From assembly GCF_022458865.1 (NCBI RefSeq), contig NZ_JAJNMU010000008.1:186001-250000 (forward strand): 64,000 bases of DNA. The letters run 5' to 3'. The first letter of the stretch is position 1; the number at the start of each line of letters is the position of its first letter. This document shows positions 54,127-63,923 of the stretch, one piece after another. Both the position numbers and the translations under genes were made by a program. The stretch comes from Paenibacillus periandrae (GTDB lineage Bacteria > Bacillota > Bacilli > Paenibacillales > NBRC-103111). The notes beneath the pieces were generated by a model, which did no database searches, was not told the DNA's origin, and saw only the letters and a program-made list of their open reading frames with translations.

Positions 54127-55779
54127 ATGAATGTACGCATTCACACATTAAAAAAAGACGAGGTATTTAAACAACAATTCTTACAATATGGTATATCCGA
54201 ACTGGTTGCTGAGGTGAAATTTTCAGTTTCTCCTGGAGACTCTTATTACGAACAAATGAAAAAATTCGAATCGGCAATCAAGAGGAAGGTTAAATCCACT
54301 TTTTTTGGGCTATGCTTCGAAGAGAAGATACAGTTTATCCAAGACATCTCATTCGGACCCTACAAAATCGAAGTTCAATTAATGAAGGCATTTGAAACAG
54401 AAGAAGACAAAACGATCTTGAATATTCTTTGTTCTGCAGGAAAAATCGTGAATAAACCAGAAATTTATGAGCAATATCTGCCTGCAAAGATGACAATAAC
54501 CCGCGGTGGAATCGTATCTACCGCATATTCGTTACTTAACAAAGAACTCCCGGAGAAGTACCACTTTGCAAAGTATGGTTGGAGACAAAATATGAAAAAG
54601 ATAGGCAGCTTTATGTTTGTGGATTGCCTCCGATTACTCACGATGAACATTAGTTTTAATACGTTAAGCCAATTTACTGAGAAACAGTCTGACTATATTC
54701 GTTATAAGATTACAGATTACTATTCTCAGGAATCTGTAAAATGGAATAAGCCGGTTCTTCCAGAGGATGAAGCCTTTGCGGCGATGGTTATACAGGAAAT
54801 AAATAAGTATAAACTACCTTTTGTGGAAAGAGGAGTAATTTTAAAAGTTAATCAGTATTCTTTTGAGGAATTTTCGCTTCAAAAAGAGGATGACATCCCT
54901 GTCATCCTTAATTCCAAACATGGTAAAGGTATTGTGATTCCGCGATTTATACGCACAATGTGCTATGTGAGGGATAAGACAGAACGTATGTTAGAAGAAC
55001 ACTCGACATACGCTAAGGCATTTCAAGACAAAAAAAATGTCACTTTGAAAGTAAAATCGGTGATGCAAAAGAATGAATTTCTAACGAGATATGGAAAAGT
55101 GGAATTAGATACGGACGTTGATCTCGATCGTTTTAGATCTTTGGAGAAAGAGTTTGAGGTATTGAAGAAATCAGTCCATATCCCTCTTGCAAGAGATTAC
55201 AGTTTTCGTATACGGAAGCTTGGTAAACATCGAGCAGCTGGTCTACATTATGCTTTTTATCGGGCTACTATTATAGATATCGAGCATCCAAGCTCTTATA
55301 TGCACGAGCTTGGCCATCAATTGGATTATACAATGAATGATAACAATATGCTGAGTGAGATGATGTCATTTCTGCGGATCATTCAATTGTATGAGGAAAT
55401 AGCCAATGAAAACGTATCGAGACTTCCATCCAATGATCCTTTTGTAATAACTTGGTTTGGAAAGACCAAATTTAATAGGGATTACTATTTTCAGCCAACA
55501 GAGGTATTTGCACGTTCATTTGAGTTGTACCTTACTAAGTGTAAGAAGATCGAATCATCGTTCCTCAAGGAGAACTATGACTCCCCGATCTATCCAAGTG
55601 ATGCTACCTACTTGGAGGTAATACAGACATATTTTGATGATTTGTTTGCGAGTTGTGAACCTGTAGATGAATCAACTAAAGAACAATCATTTAAGTTAGG
55701 TCCATTGATTGCCTCTAATTCAATTGTAGAGGAACGCATATATCCGATCTTCAAAAATGGACAGTTATGTCTATTTTAA
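54127..55779 (+). CDS. Zincin-like metallopeptidase domain protein
   Basis: 550 residues. The zinc site is HELGHQLDY near 393 (HExxH), with a likely third ligand or support residue in PTEVFARSFELYL near 458, as in LPD-type zincins of phage and conjugative polyvalent proteins. The N-terminal 380 residues are unlike anything I know; KYGWRQNMKKIGSFMFVDCL is a clear segment. No signal peptide, so it acts in the cytoplasm or is delivered with DNA (inference). GGGAGG lies upstream. Preceded by a structured leader and closed by a terminator. Confidence 0.7.
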   Translation: MNVRIHTLKKDEVFKQQFLQYGISELVAEVKFSVSPGDSYYEQMKKFESAIKRKVKSTFFGLCFEEKIQFIQDISFGPYKIEVQLMKAFETEEDKTILNILCSAGKIVNKPEIYEQYLPAKMTITRGGIVSTAYSLLNKELPEKYHFAKYGWRQNMKKIGSFMFVDCLRLLTMNISFNTLSQFTEKQSDYIRYKITDYYSQESVKWNKPVLPEDEAFAAMVIQEINKYKLPFVERGVILKVNQYSFEEFSLQKEDDIPVILNSKHGKGIVIPRFIRTMCYVRDKTERMLEEHSTYAKAFQDKKNVTLKVKSVMQKNEFLTRYGKVELDTDVDLDRFRSLEKEFEVLKKSVHIPLARDYSFRIRKLGKHRAAGLHYAFYRATIIDIEHPSSYMHELGHQLDYTMNDNNMLSEMMSFLRIIQLYEEIANENVSRLPSNDPFVITWFGKTKFNRDYYFQPTEVFARSFELYLTKCKKIESSFLKENYDSPIYPSDATYLEVIQTYFDDLFASCEPVDESTKEQSFKLGPLIASNSIVEERIYPIFKNGQLCLF

Positions 55780-55790
55780 ATAGTTACAGA

Positions 55791-55826
55791 CTAACCGCCT
55801 CTTACTTAAAAGAGGCGGTTTTGATT
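55791..55826 (+). terminator. Terminator of the zincin gene
   Basis: AACCGCCTCTT pairs with AAGAGGCGGTT, followed by TTGATTTTAT. Confidence 0.8.
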
Positions 55827-56167
55827 TTATATAGGAGATAACATTCATTATAAAACATAAGCGTTATACATATTAGAACCAATTAAAGGGAAATGTCATG
55901 ATATCAATCGGTATTAGCCGTTTGATCTTCTCTTATCGATGTGAAGGCAAGCCATTTATGTACCTGGAAGACTGTTTTAATTTGAAATTATTAATGGTGC
56001 TTGTAATAAAGGTTTAGACTGTCTGAAGTAAACATAGTCGAACAGTTTCTTCAATTACTCTGGAATCTGATGCTGCTGGCAAACTAATCTCTGTGTGATC
56101 GATGCTCCAACTACAGCGGACAACTGTGCCAGCAAATCTGCAGATCGTTCATAGGTGCTCCAGGTAC

Positions 56168-57004
56168 CTAAAAACCGAATATAAACTTCTTAGAAAGCAT
56201 GCGCGAGATCTGAAAGATGAGTTCTTGTCTATTTTTTGCTGAAGGACTTAAGGATGAAGATACAGCAACCTCAAGTGTTGCACCGCGCTTAACCGGAAGA
56301 AGTAAGCCTGCTTTTGCCTTATCTTTAAGCAACTGCTTCTCATGGTTCCAATTCACTACATATGGAGGCGTACAAAAATAAAACGCATCACATGTGTCTA
56401 GATAGCTTGTCCATTTTTCATCACCGAGCAGGTCACTCCGGGATGCTTTCACCTCAATAATGACGATACGCTTTTCCTTATTAAAGCCTATTACATCCAC
56501 ACGCCGGCCATTATCTATTACCAATTCCGATACCACAACATATCCTTGGTTAAATAACCATCGCATCGCTTTTTGCTGCAGCTCGCTGTGTGTTCGAAGA
56601 TCAGCAGCGGATAGCGAATTGCGAGCCTCAACAGCTTCCATGAATGACATCACTGAAGTCTTCTGTTTCTTCTTAATCATCCGTTTGATTTTATCTTGTT
56701 CTTTGCGGATCTCTTGGATCTGGTGTTCCATCTTCTTGAGCTGACTCGTCAAACTTTCCGCGATAAGTGCTTTCCCATTCTTATAGTAGGGACTGTTCGG
56801 AAATTCGTAATAGGAAGCAAAGCCTGAATCCATTTTCTTTTTCCATCGCTCAAATTCTTTGTCTTCATCCCACAATACATGGCCGCGATGCTTCTGCCGA
56901 AGTCGGTAAGCCTCAATAACTTGATCTAAGTCTGGGATCACATAAAGATACTGGGAATCATCGAATATAATCACTTCTTTTTTCTTTAGATCCTGGAACC
57001 ACAA
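56168..57004 (-). CDS. MmcB-like nuclease-fold protein, C-terminus possibly frameshifted
   Basis: 278 residues from TTG 57004. An N-terminal coiled coil (KKMEHQIQEIRKEQDKIKRM) leads to a PD-(D/E)xK nuclease fold: NGRRVDVIGF near 168, then IVIIEVKASRSDLLGDEKW, as in MmcB DNA-repair proteins. Past the stop, sense sequence continues in another frame (GTWSTYERSADLLAQLSAVV, then ISLPAASDSRVIEETVRLCL) to a stop at 56014. A missing T near 56180 and a second indel would explain this, so the native protein was probably about 50 residues longer. Start is coupled to the upstream gene. Confidence 0.65.
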   Translation of the reverse strand: MWFQDLKKKEVIIFDDSQYLYVIPDLDQVIEAYRLRQKHRGHVLWDEDKEFERWKKKMDSGFASYYEFPNSPYYKNGKALIAESLTSQLKKMEHQIQEIRKEQDKIKRMIKKKQKTSVMSFMEAVEARNSLSAADLRTHSELQQKAMRWLFNQGYVVVSELVIDNGRRVDVIGFNKEKRIVIIEVKASRSDLLGDEKWTSYLDTCDAFYFCTPPYVVNWNHEKQLLKDKAKAGLLLPVKRGATLEVAVSSSLSPSAKNRQELIFQISRMLSKKFIFGF

Positions 57005-57005
57005 G

Positions 57006-57560
57006 CTATCTACACGCTTTTTGAGACAATACTGGTCCCCCTACAATCCCTACATGCTCAATGATAAACGCCTTTATATCGGGATCGTACCGATCAAATT
57101 CGGAAAGGCTCGCTTCTATTTTTGATTTGAGACGTTGGTACTCGTCCTCTTTAGCCGCTAGCTGCTGAGTTTGCTCTTCCAGACACATAATACTTCGCTC
57201 TGCCTCTTCCTGAAAAGCTTGAACTCGCTCTCGTTTTTCCACCAACGCCTGCACCAATCGCTTTAAGTTATCCCGTGTGGTGTTTTCGTCGCACGCAGCC
57301 AGTACTTCTTCAAGCCCCACCCAGTCACCCGTTTTAAAAAGATCGGCAATATATAGCACCCTGAGCCCTTGGCTCTTCACGGCATCGAGCGCGAACCGAC
57401 TCAATTGCTTTTCAGCTGCGTGTAAAATCGAGCGATACCTTGATAAGCGTTTTGTCTGATCTAATGAGAGTGCATGTTTAGCGGCAGCGGCGGTTACAGA
57501 CAATCCGTCTTGTAAGTCTTCTAACACCTGCAGGCTTCGTTTATCTTTTCCTGTGATCAT
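57006..57560 (-). CDS. Helix-turn-helix/coiled-coil protein upstream of the MmcB-like gene
   Basis: 184 residues from ATG 57560 (AAGAAGGG upstream). The N-terminus resembles an HTH (LEDLQDGLSVTAAAAKHALS); the rest is a long coiled coil (VEKRERVQAFQEEAERSIMC) with an acidic end. The stop overlaps the ribosome region of the nuclease gene. Both genes are richer in G+C than their neighbours, so they probably arrived together. Confidence 0.6.
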   Translation of the reverse strand: MITGKDKRSLQVLEDLQDGLSVTAAAAKHALSLDQTKRLSRYRSILHAAEKQLSRFALDAVKSQGLRVLYIADLFKTGDWVGLEEVLAACDENTTRDNLKRLVQALVEKRERVQAFQEEAERSIMCLEEQTQQLAAKEDEYQRLKSKIEASLSEFDRYDPDIKAFIIEHVGIVGGPVLSQKACR

Positions 57561-57893
57561 GGCTACCCTTCTTTGCAAAAAGTGTACGGTGCACTTTATC
57601 AGTATCTAATTCGACTAGAAATGCAAAATACATTTTAATATTGGGCATTTCCTTATCTTTTTCTTTATATCAATGTTCAAATAAAATATGTGCAGATTAT
57701 CCACGCCCATCTGGTATGAGTGCAACATATAGAAGAATAACTGAATTATGGCTCTTTCTCGAATAGAGACTGATTAGGTTATAATGAAACAACTCAATGC
57801 AACAATTTGGGTTAGAAACAGATCTAACAATACAGTTGATTCTGGCCATTCGTGGAATGAAATGAAACTATCAAGGAAAGAGGATGATGGGGC

Positions 57894-58592
57894 TTGAAAA
57901 CGGAATCCAAAGAAATGAATACAAATTTTGTCCTTCTGAGTATATTTTTATTGGCCCTTGTAATCATAAACAGTCTGGACCTTACTAATCAAATTGTGAA
58001 AGGAGTACTAACTATATCGTTGACGGTAATGAGCATGTTACAACTGTATGGTATTATGTTCAGGGTTGCACGTATGTCGGAACGTGTCGAGAAATTGAAA
58101 ACGAGAACCGACATTTCGCCTGTACTCTCTGCTTTTACAAGAAATGTAGATGTTCGTACTTATCTTGTTCGTTGGATCCCTGACCACATTTTTCAAATCA
58201 CATTCAGCATTGGCTTTCTCTATGAGCTACGAACAGAACCTGATATGATTCTAACGATATTAAGCCATCTTCCATTTATTACACCATCTGTCGATTTTGC
58301 ATACATGATGTTTATTTTATTTATATTGTCAGACTTCATCATATTTTTCGGTTTGAAATTAAGTCGAATGAAAAAGGCGATTGAGTGTTTATTATTATTG
58401 ATAATTCCCAATTACTTTTTAGTAGGAACGATTGGTCTTATGGTGGTCCTAAAACTTTTTTTTCATTTCTTTGTTTTTTCAATGATTGATATTATACTTC
58501 GTAAATACGGTATCGGAACATCTTTGTTGTGGGTTTTTTTGTTCTTATGTATATTCCGTGAAGTTGTCCATTTTATGAACAGATCAGAATAA
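57894..58592 (+). CDS. Polytopic membrane protein
   Basis: 232 residues from TTG 57894 (GAGG 9 bases upstream). Five or six hydrophobic helices (VLLSIFLLALVIINSL; IFQITFSIGFLYEL; AYMMFILFILSDFIIFFGL; LLLLIIPNYFLVGTIGLMVV). No motif links it to a known transporter. Function unknown. Confidence 0.6.
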   Translation: MKTESKEMNTNFVLLSIFLLALVIINSLDLTNQIVKGVLTISLTVMSMLQLYGIMFRVARMSERVEKLKTRTDISPVLSAFTRNVDVRTYLVRWIPDHIFQITFSIGFLYELRTEPDMILTILSHLPFITPSVDFAYMMFILFILSDFIIFFGLKLSRMKKAIECLLLLIIPNYFLVGTIGLMVVLKLFFHFFVFSMIDIILRKYGIGTSLLWVFLFLCIFREVVHFMNRSE

Positions 58593-58828
58593 CATTATTT
58601 ATTTTAACATTAAACAAGGGACCTTCGATTGGGAGTTAATTCCTCCTTTTTAACCGAATGACACATTTTGAATGGTCAACTTGGAGTGACGAATGTGAAT
58701 GAGCAGAATGGGGTATAGACATTAGGTTCATCAATAGGTTACGAGAATCTAGGGGTAGATGGTAATATCGAGGAATATAGAACAATTGAATTGTTGGGGA
58801 ACAGTCCTTAACAGTAAAGGGGTAGAAC

Positions 58829-59150
58829 ATGGAAGTAGAATACAAAATTTTCATAAAAGGAACCGAAAAAGCATATATTGACGGCCATATGGTAATACCA
58901 AATAAAGAATCTGTAGAAATTGAATTTCTAAGCGAAGAAGAAAAGTCATTAGAAATCTATTACCACGTATACTCTCATGCTGGAATTGATAAAATCAAAG
59001 ATTACGACAGGACAGAAATCAACTATATTTAACTGCAACATTATTATCCCTCCAAACCAACTGATGGCAAAAGAAGAATGCGAAAATATTGGCAGCGGTG
59101 AGGTATCTTTTAGCTGGGGAATAACTGATATTACTAGCTATTATAAATAA
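58829..59150 (+). pseudogene. Frameshifted unknown gene
   Basis: ATG 58829 (AAAGGGG upstream). First frame: IFIKGTEKAYIDGHMVIPNK to KIKDYDRTEINYI and a stop at 59032. The sense continues in another frame: STIFNCNIIIPPNQLMAKEE, then SGEVSFSWGITDITSYYK, stop 59150. Removing one A near 59014 joins both into about 107 residues. Family unknown. Confidence 0.55.
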
Positions 59151-59306
59151 AAAGCCTCTTCGAAAATATGGTTGAATATCGTTAACGTAACGAGAGTATT
59201 AAGATTACGGTGTTGAATGCTCTTCCAGTACTGTAAGAATAATCAACCGAAAGATAAACTCTTCACGATCAGATTCTGAAATATTGATACAGGGAGCGTG
59301 TATTTT

Positions 59307-59610
59307 ATGAGTCCAGATAAAGTTAAAATAAGTTTACCAGTTGATAAAGAAAATAGCATTTCATTGTAAGTAGACAAAACGATCCTGATGTTATCGCATT
59401 ACGTGAGTTGAAAATCAACTAGTGAAATTATGGAAAGAAAAGGGTTCCGCAAGTTCAGATTTAGTCAACACGATTCAAGAAATTGAGACTAAGATTGAAA
59501 ACGGAGTTTACTCAGGGCTTGGAGAAAAATTGACTCAATATAGTAGATATATCTCAAAGGAACTTGAAGATCGCTTAATATCTGATATTTTGGAAAAAAA
59601 GGTTGAATAA
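59307..59610 (+). pseudogene. Frameshifted small gene
   Basis: ATG 59307 (GGGAG 10 bases upstream) reads SPDKVKISLPVDKENSIS, shifts near 59369 to SRQNDPDVIALRELK, and shifts again at AAAA near 59413 to LVKLWKEKGSASSDLVNTIQ and a stop at 59610. Two missing bases would give one protein of about 100 residues, mostly helical. Not recognised. Confidence 0.55.
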
Positions 59611-59771
59611 CAGTATTTCCACCTTGATTAATAATTGGAGAAGGACGAATAATAAGCCCTTTTCCAGCACAAAACCGAATACCCATAATAAAAAATATTG
59701 TTGTCGCCAATTTGTTCAGATCTAAACTATTTGTTCTTATAACAATGGTATTCTTATAGAAAAAAACGTGC

Positions 59772-59913
59772 TATGATAGGCATATCAAATTGTTACTATT
59801 CCCGACTTCCGCCATGCGGCACGAAGTATTTAAATCTTGGAAATAAACGCCTTATCTGTTGATTACGCTCATCGTCTATTTGACGTGAGGATCAATAGGT
59901 GGGCGTTTTTTTA
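59772..59913 (+). promoter_or_regulatory. Structured leader with terminator upstream of the 59946 gene
   Basis: Extended -10 box TGCTATGAT (59769-59777). Hairpin CTTC-c-GCC-ATGC-GGC-ac-GAAG at about 59803-59826 has the same plan as the one at 53917. A terminator follows: AACGCC (59846) with GGGCGTT (59901) and a T-run. The gene starts 33 bases later. Confidence 0.5.
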
Positions 59914-59945
59914 TATAAATTATATGAATTGGAAGGTGTTCCACA

Positions 59946-60320
59946 ATGGACAAACATGCCACGTTACAAACACTTCAGGAGATTCGTTCTTTTCTTTTGA
60001 CGAAGCTACACGAGGAAAAAAACAAAAAATCAATGAACATGGACGATTTCCTTAGAGTCCAGGAGTGGGCAAAATCAGTTATACCAGATTTGAATTTTTT
60101 TAACGACCAGGAACATCAACTTCAACTCATATTGGAGAGCATTCAACAAGAATGCGGTACAAGACTTGCAACTGAAGCTGCCTCGAATCAAAGGAATGAC
60201 CTAACAACGCGTCAACATATAGTGAAAAGTTTTCAGGAACTAATAGATGATCATGTGTATGAACTAGATCCAAGCATACCTATAATTAGGTTGTTCAGAG
60301 AAGGGGGGACCCACAAATGA
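59946..60320 (+). CDS. Hypothetical helical protein
   Basis: 124 residues; GGAAGGTG 8 bases upstream. Charged helices throughout (TLQTLQEIRSFLLTKLHEEK; HQLQLILESIQQECGTRLAT). Overlaps the next gene by four bases (ATGA). Not recognised. Confidence 0.6.
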   Translation: MDKHATLQTLQEIRSFLLTKLHEEKNKKSMNMDDFLRVQEWAKSVIPDLNFFNDQEHQLQLILESIQQECGTRLATEAASNQRNDLTTRQHIVKSFQELIDDHVYELDPSIPIIRLFREGGTHK

Positions 60321-60898
60321 AGATTTTTAATAAGTTCTTCGGTTTGTCTCGTCATCATGAAAAAAGGCTTCTCAAAGAGGCTTCTCATTGTTGGAATTAT
60401 AACCCTCAGTGGCATGTGGACTGTGCCGGTATTGAGTTTTATACAGAAGATGGGTTACATTTAGTGGCCCGAAAAGGAAATGTCATACTTAGGAAACAGC
60501 CCATTTTTTTTGAAATCAATAAATGGAGACCGCAAATATATGATTTTTTCTCAAATGTGTGGGTTCTGGCACAGGATGAAGGTGTTAAGCGATTGCACTG
60601 GTTCTTAGAACCGAGATTGATGGTTATTGAATGGACCAATTATGAGGATTATTATGATATGTTCCATTTGAAAGCATCACTAGTAGATAAAGACTACATG
60701 TATTATTTACTACTACTTAAAGATATAAAACAATTGAGTTTGACAGTCATCAAACAGAGATTTGAGGAATTGGATATTAAGCTTCAGCATGCTGCCACGC
60801 AGGAGGAAGTAAAATACATCGATCTTGAAATGTCAGCTTTGACTAAAGTGCAACAAGAGAAACTGAATAATTATCGGGAAGCAAATTCATATTCTTAA
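60317..60898 (+). CDS. Hypothetical protein
   Basis: 193 residues, coupled to the preceding gene. Rich in Trp, Tyr and His in the first half (SHCWNYNPQWHVDCAGIEFY; KRLHWFLEPRLMVIEWTNYE); the second half is helical with EELDIKLQHAATQEEVKY. Function unknown. Confidence 0.6.
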   Translation: MKIFNKFFGLSRHHEKRLLKEASHCWNYNPQWHVDCAGIEFYTEDGLHLVARKGNVILRKQPIFFEINKWRPQIYDFFSNVWVLAQDEGVKRLHWFLEPRLMVIEWTNYEDYYDMFHLKASLVDKDYMYYLLLLKDIKQLSLTVIKQRFEELDIKLQHAATQEEVKYIDLEMSALTKVQQEKLNNYREANSYS

Positions 60899-61100
60899 CC
60901 AGTAGATAGATTTTGAGTAGACTTCTAATGACAAGTCTTTTGCTGAAATAGCACAATCTATGTTTTGTATAAAGAATTGTTGCTCCTTTGTTGTTAATGG
61001 GTGCAAAAGCTATAAGAATGCATGGCATTAATGACACATTGAAATGATACTCGAATTTGCATGAGCAATCATCTAAATTAAAATTGGGAGGCGATATGAT

Positions 61101-61514
61101 TTGGATACATTAGGTATGAACTTTAATGATCTGGTGCGGGACCTGAATCGGCGCTTTGAGGCATGTGGCATTTCCACCTGCGAATGGGAAGACGGATATA
61201 CGAGTGATGATGTGGAGGAAGTGTTGATGTATCTACAACTATGTCTTCGTGCAATAAAGATTGAAGGCGATGTTGTCATGGTGTGGGATCGGCTTGATGA
61301 AAACGGAAAGTATCCCATCGGAGATTCGGAAGTTTGGATTCTCTATAAGCGCTCTGACGGCTACAAGGGAACACCAATTTCAACTCCATTTATCTCTACA
61401 TATGGAATAGAGGACATCTTGATGGACTTGATCAAATTCAGTGAAGGTACATTGGAGCTAAAGCCGATAACCTTTAAGCGGATTTCTCAGTTTAACATGA
61501 TCTTAAATCACTGA
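61101..61514 (+). CDS. Hypothetical protein
   Basis: 137 residues from TTG 61101 (GGGAGG 9 bases upstream). NFNDLVRDLNRRFEACGIST, VWDRLDENGKYPIGDSEVWI and a basic tail. It is a single-gene transcript with a GAAGCGGG-stem terminator. Not recognised. Confidence 0.55.
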   Translation: MDTLGMNFNDLVRDLNRRFEACGISTCEWEDGYTSDDVEEVLMYLQLCLRAIKIEGDVVMVWDRLDENGKYPIGDSEVWILYKRSDGYKGTPISTPFISTYGIEDILMDLIKFSEGTLELKPITFKRISQFNMILNH

Positions 61515-61524
61515 TTTCAGGCAT

Positions 61525-61566
61525 AAAAGAAGCGGGTTACGGAAGTAACGAGATACCGCTTCTTTT
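61525..61566 (+). terminator. Rho-independent terminator
   Basis: AAAAGAAGCGGG pairs with CCGCTTCTTTT, followed by T. Confidence 0.8.
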
Positions 61567-61668
61567 TATGTAGTTCGACTTTAATTATTGATTCACGCAA
61601 AAAGTGAAGTTTAAACATACAGAAAATTACACTGAAAAATAGTATTTTAATGATGAAGGAGGATCAAT

Positions 61669-63789
61669 ATGATCTCTGAAAAATTGGAAGGGCTTGATAA
61701 TATCGTTCGAGCTCTTGAATTATGGGTTGAACTGACGAATGTCGATCCAAATGCAAAGCATATGAGAATACGAGATTTTGATCTTCAGCAAGCAAACAAA
61801 AACCTTACGGAATCACTTCTTTTGGATCCATCTAAAATCACGACGGTTATGCTCTTAGATTATTTTGTTCGTGACTATCTCAATCAAAGGACATTTACCG
61901 TACAATCAATATTAGATGATTATAGTGTCTTAGTTGATTATTTGGCTAAGTGCAAAGAAATTCTGTCGATATTGGAAGATGAAGAAGTGATCGAGGCAAA
62001 GGAAACCTTTCGCAATAGTGTTATTAAAGCACTTCAACATTATGGTGTGACAAATCAAAGTGTTTACTCAATGGCCAACAACTACCATGAACTCGGTTTT
62101 CTTCGACGGGATGCCCTTCGATCCATGGAGTCATTAGAAGTTCATCAATTCTCGCATGGCGAATCAGATGGAGATCGACCGATATATTATGATACTGTAC
62201 ATGAGTTCTGGAATATCAATTCGTTGATCAAGACCATGGCACAAACGAAACGGTCAGGGATTAGCTTGAATCTCATTCGAGATCCTTTCAACATGGCATC
62301 CTTTTTTGTATTCGCGTTGCGAAATGGGGGTACCCTATCGATTCTCACGGATAAGAAAAAAGAGCCTCATCCCATTGCCAAGAAAATGCACCGGCGACCT
62401 GATCGAATTCTCGGTGACCGTGTTTCGCAGAACCATTTTCCTTACGGTTTAATGAATCTGGAATTTAGTGAGGACGGTCGTGAGGCGTATATCATTGAGG
62501 AGGAGTCTTTCGCTGTCGCGCCTTTCCAAGCACATATGCTGCCTATGAAGAAATTGGCGGACCTTATGCCAAAAGAAATCATATGGATAGCCATGATGTT
62601 TAGCCGTATCGAGCAGAGGTTTTGGAAAGAAAACTTTAAGACCCTGGGACTTTCTTATACAGGTGAAATGATTAAGCTGCCGGAATCATTGATCGTCACT
62701 GCTTCCCATCTACCGGCAGTCATCGATAACTATAAAGTTTTGGAAGCACCTGTGTTAACAAAGAAAGATATTACCTATGATGCAATGAAAGAGGATTGGG
62801 GAGAGCGTACTACCCAATTTCATAGGTGGATGGAAGAGCGTTATGAACATCTAATCAAAGATGATTACTTGAATATGCTGGACGACGGCTTAAAAATAAA
62901 AGTGCTTTCTGATGATACGAAGGAACAACATGAATGGATAAAAATAGTGGGGAATAACCTTATCGTCACGGAACTGGCAGAATCAAAAGTCCTCTCAGTT
63001 TATGAATCGCTTCTTGATGACATGCCTTCATGGGATCGTGAAAAAATTATGTATAATAGTGGTCGCGTGTACGCGATGGATGCCACCATGTTTGGCTCAT
63101 CAGAAGAACTTATTTCTGACCAGAGGTGGATAGCCCGCTACAATAAGGCTAAAATTATTAATCAAGCTGCTCGGGAAGAATACGATAACCGACGTGAAGA
63201 AATATATCAATGGGTCAAAGATAGGATTACGCTTAATGCCCCGGCTCTCTTTGAGGCTATAGCAAAGGGTGAATTACTGGAATCTTCGTTCATGAAGAAT
63301 TCGAGTAATGGTGAGGATGAATTGCAAGATCGGAATATGCTCCGTTTATTCTCACGTGCGGGTGATACGCGGCTCAGAAATCGTGAAACTTCCACTTACA
63401 ATACACCTATAAAGATTCATAATGGCCGGGAGAGAAGGACTGAAAAATATTACTGTATCGTTAATGATAGTGTGGCTTCATTATTCGCAAAATTTATTCC
63501 GGAAACGTTAGAAGGTCTTGCACTGATGTGTGGATGCACTATCGAAGAGCTCCCAGATTTACTTCATTACTGGCAGGTACGAGATGCATCTGGGAATAAC
63601 ATTTCATCTAGGAATGACCCTATGGAATGGGTAGCAAAAAACCCATGGCGCGATCTGAAATTTGATACGATTCTCTATTTGAGTAAATCAGGTTATAACA
63701 GCCTTTGTAAGCAACATGGTACGACGCCAAGTCGTTTCTGGGTAGTAGAGGAAAATGAACGGAAGAAGAGGCGTTCAATGCATTTGTAA
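61669..63789 (+). CDS. Large protein of unknown function
   Basis: 706 residues with AAGGAGGATC before the ATG. Soluble, no signal peptide or membrane helix. Landmarks: LLDYFVRDYLNQRTFTVQSI near 65, MAQTKRSGISLNLIRDPFNM near 205, IWIAMMFSRIEQRFWKENF near 310, and a C-terminal MCGCTIEELPDLLHYWQVRD. No known fold or catalytic motif seen. By size and setting it may be a plasmid or phage-type structural or DNA-handling protein (inference). A terminator follows. Confidence 0.65.
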   Translation: MISEKLEGLDNIVRALELWVELTNVDPNAKHMRIRDFDLQQANKNLTESLLLDPSKITTVMLLDYFVRDYLNQRTFTVQSILDDYSVLVDYLAKCKEILSILEDEEVIEAKETFRNSVIKALQHYGVTNQSVYSMANNYHELGFLRRDALRSMESLEVHQFSHGESDGDRPIYYDTVHEFWNINSLIKTMAQTKRSGISLNLIRDPFNMASFFVFALRNGGTLSILTDKKKEPHPIAKKMHRRPDRILGDRVSQNHFPYGLMNLEFSEDGREAYIIEEESFAVAPFQAHMLPMKKLADLMPKEIIWIAMMFSRIEQRFWKENFKTLGLSYTGEMIKLPESLIVTASHLPAVIDNYKVLEAPVLTKKDITYDAMKEDWGERTTQFHRWMEERYEHLIKDDYLNMLDDGLKIKVLSDDTKEQHEWIKIVGNNLIVTELAESKVLSVYESLLDDMPSWDREKIMYNSGRVYAMDATMFGSSEELISDQRWIARYNKAKIINQAAREEYDNRREEIYQWVKDRITLNAPALFEAIAKGELLESSFMKNSSNGEDELQDRNMLRLFSRAGDTRLRNRETSTYNTPIKIHNGRERRTEKYYCIVNDSVASLFAKFIPETLEGLALMCGCTIEELPDLLHYWQVRDASGNNISSRNDPMEWVAKNPWRDLKFDTILYLSKSGYNSLCKQHGTTPSRFWVVEENERKKRRSMHL

Positions 63790-63808
63790 GTGATACACAA
63801 TGAAGAAA

Positions 63809-63838
63809 TGGACCCAGTAGGAAAATTGGGTCCTTCTG
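63809..63838 (+). terminator. Rho-independent terminator
   Basis: GGACCCA pairs with TTGGGTCC, followed by TTCTG. Confidence 0.6.
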
Positions 63839-63923
63839 TCGAATAGTTAAAAGTACATAACACTCTTCAGTAACGAAGAAAGGCAAAAAGGGTCAGATCC
63901 ATTTCATTTTAGGAGGTAGTTCC

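Noticed and set aside
56003..56021. Further copy of the transposon motif (AATAAAGGTTTAGACTG)
   Set aside because: It coincides with the end of the frameshifted MmcB-like gene and has no partner copies nearby, so the match is probably accidental.
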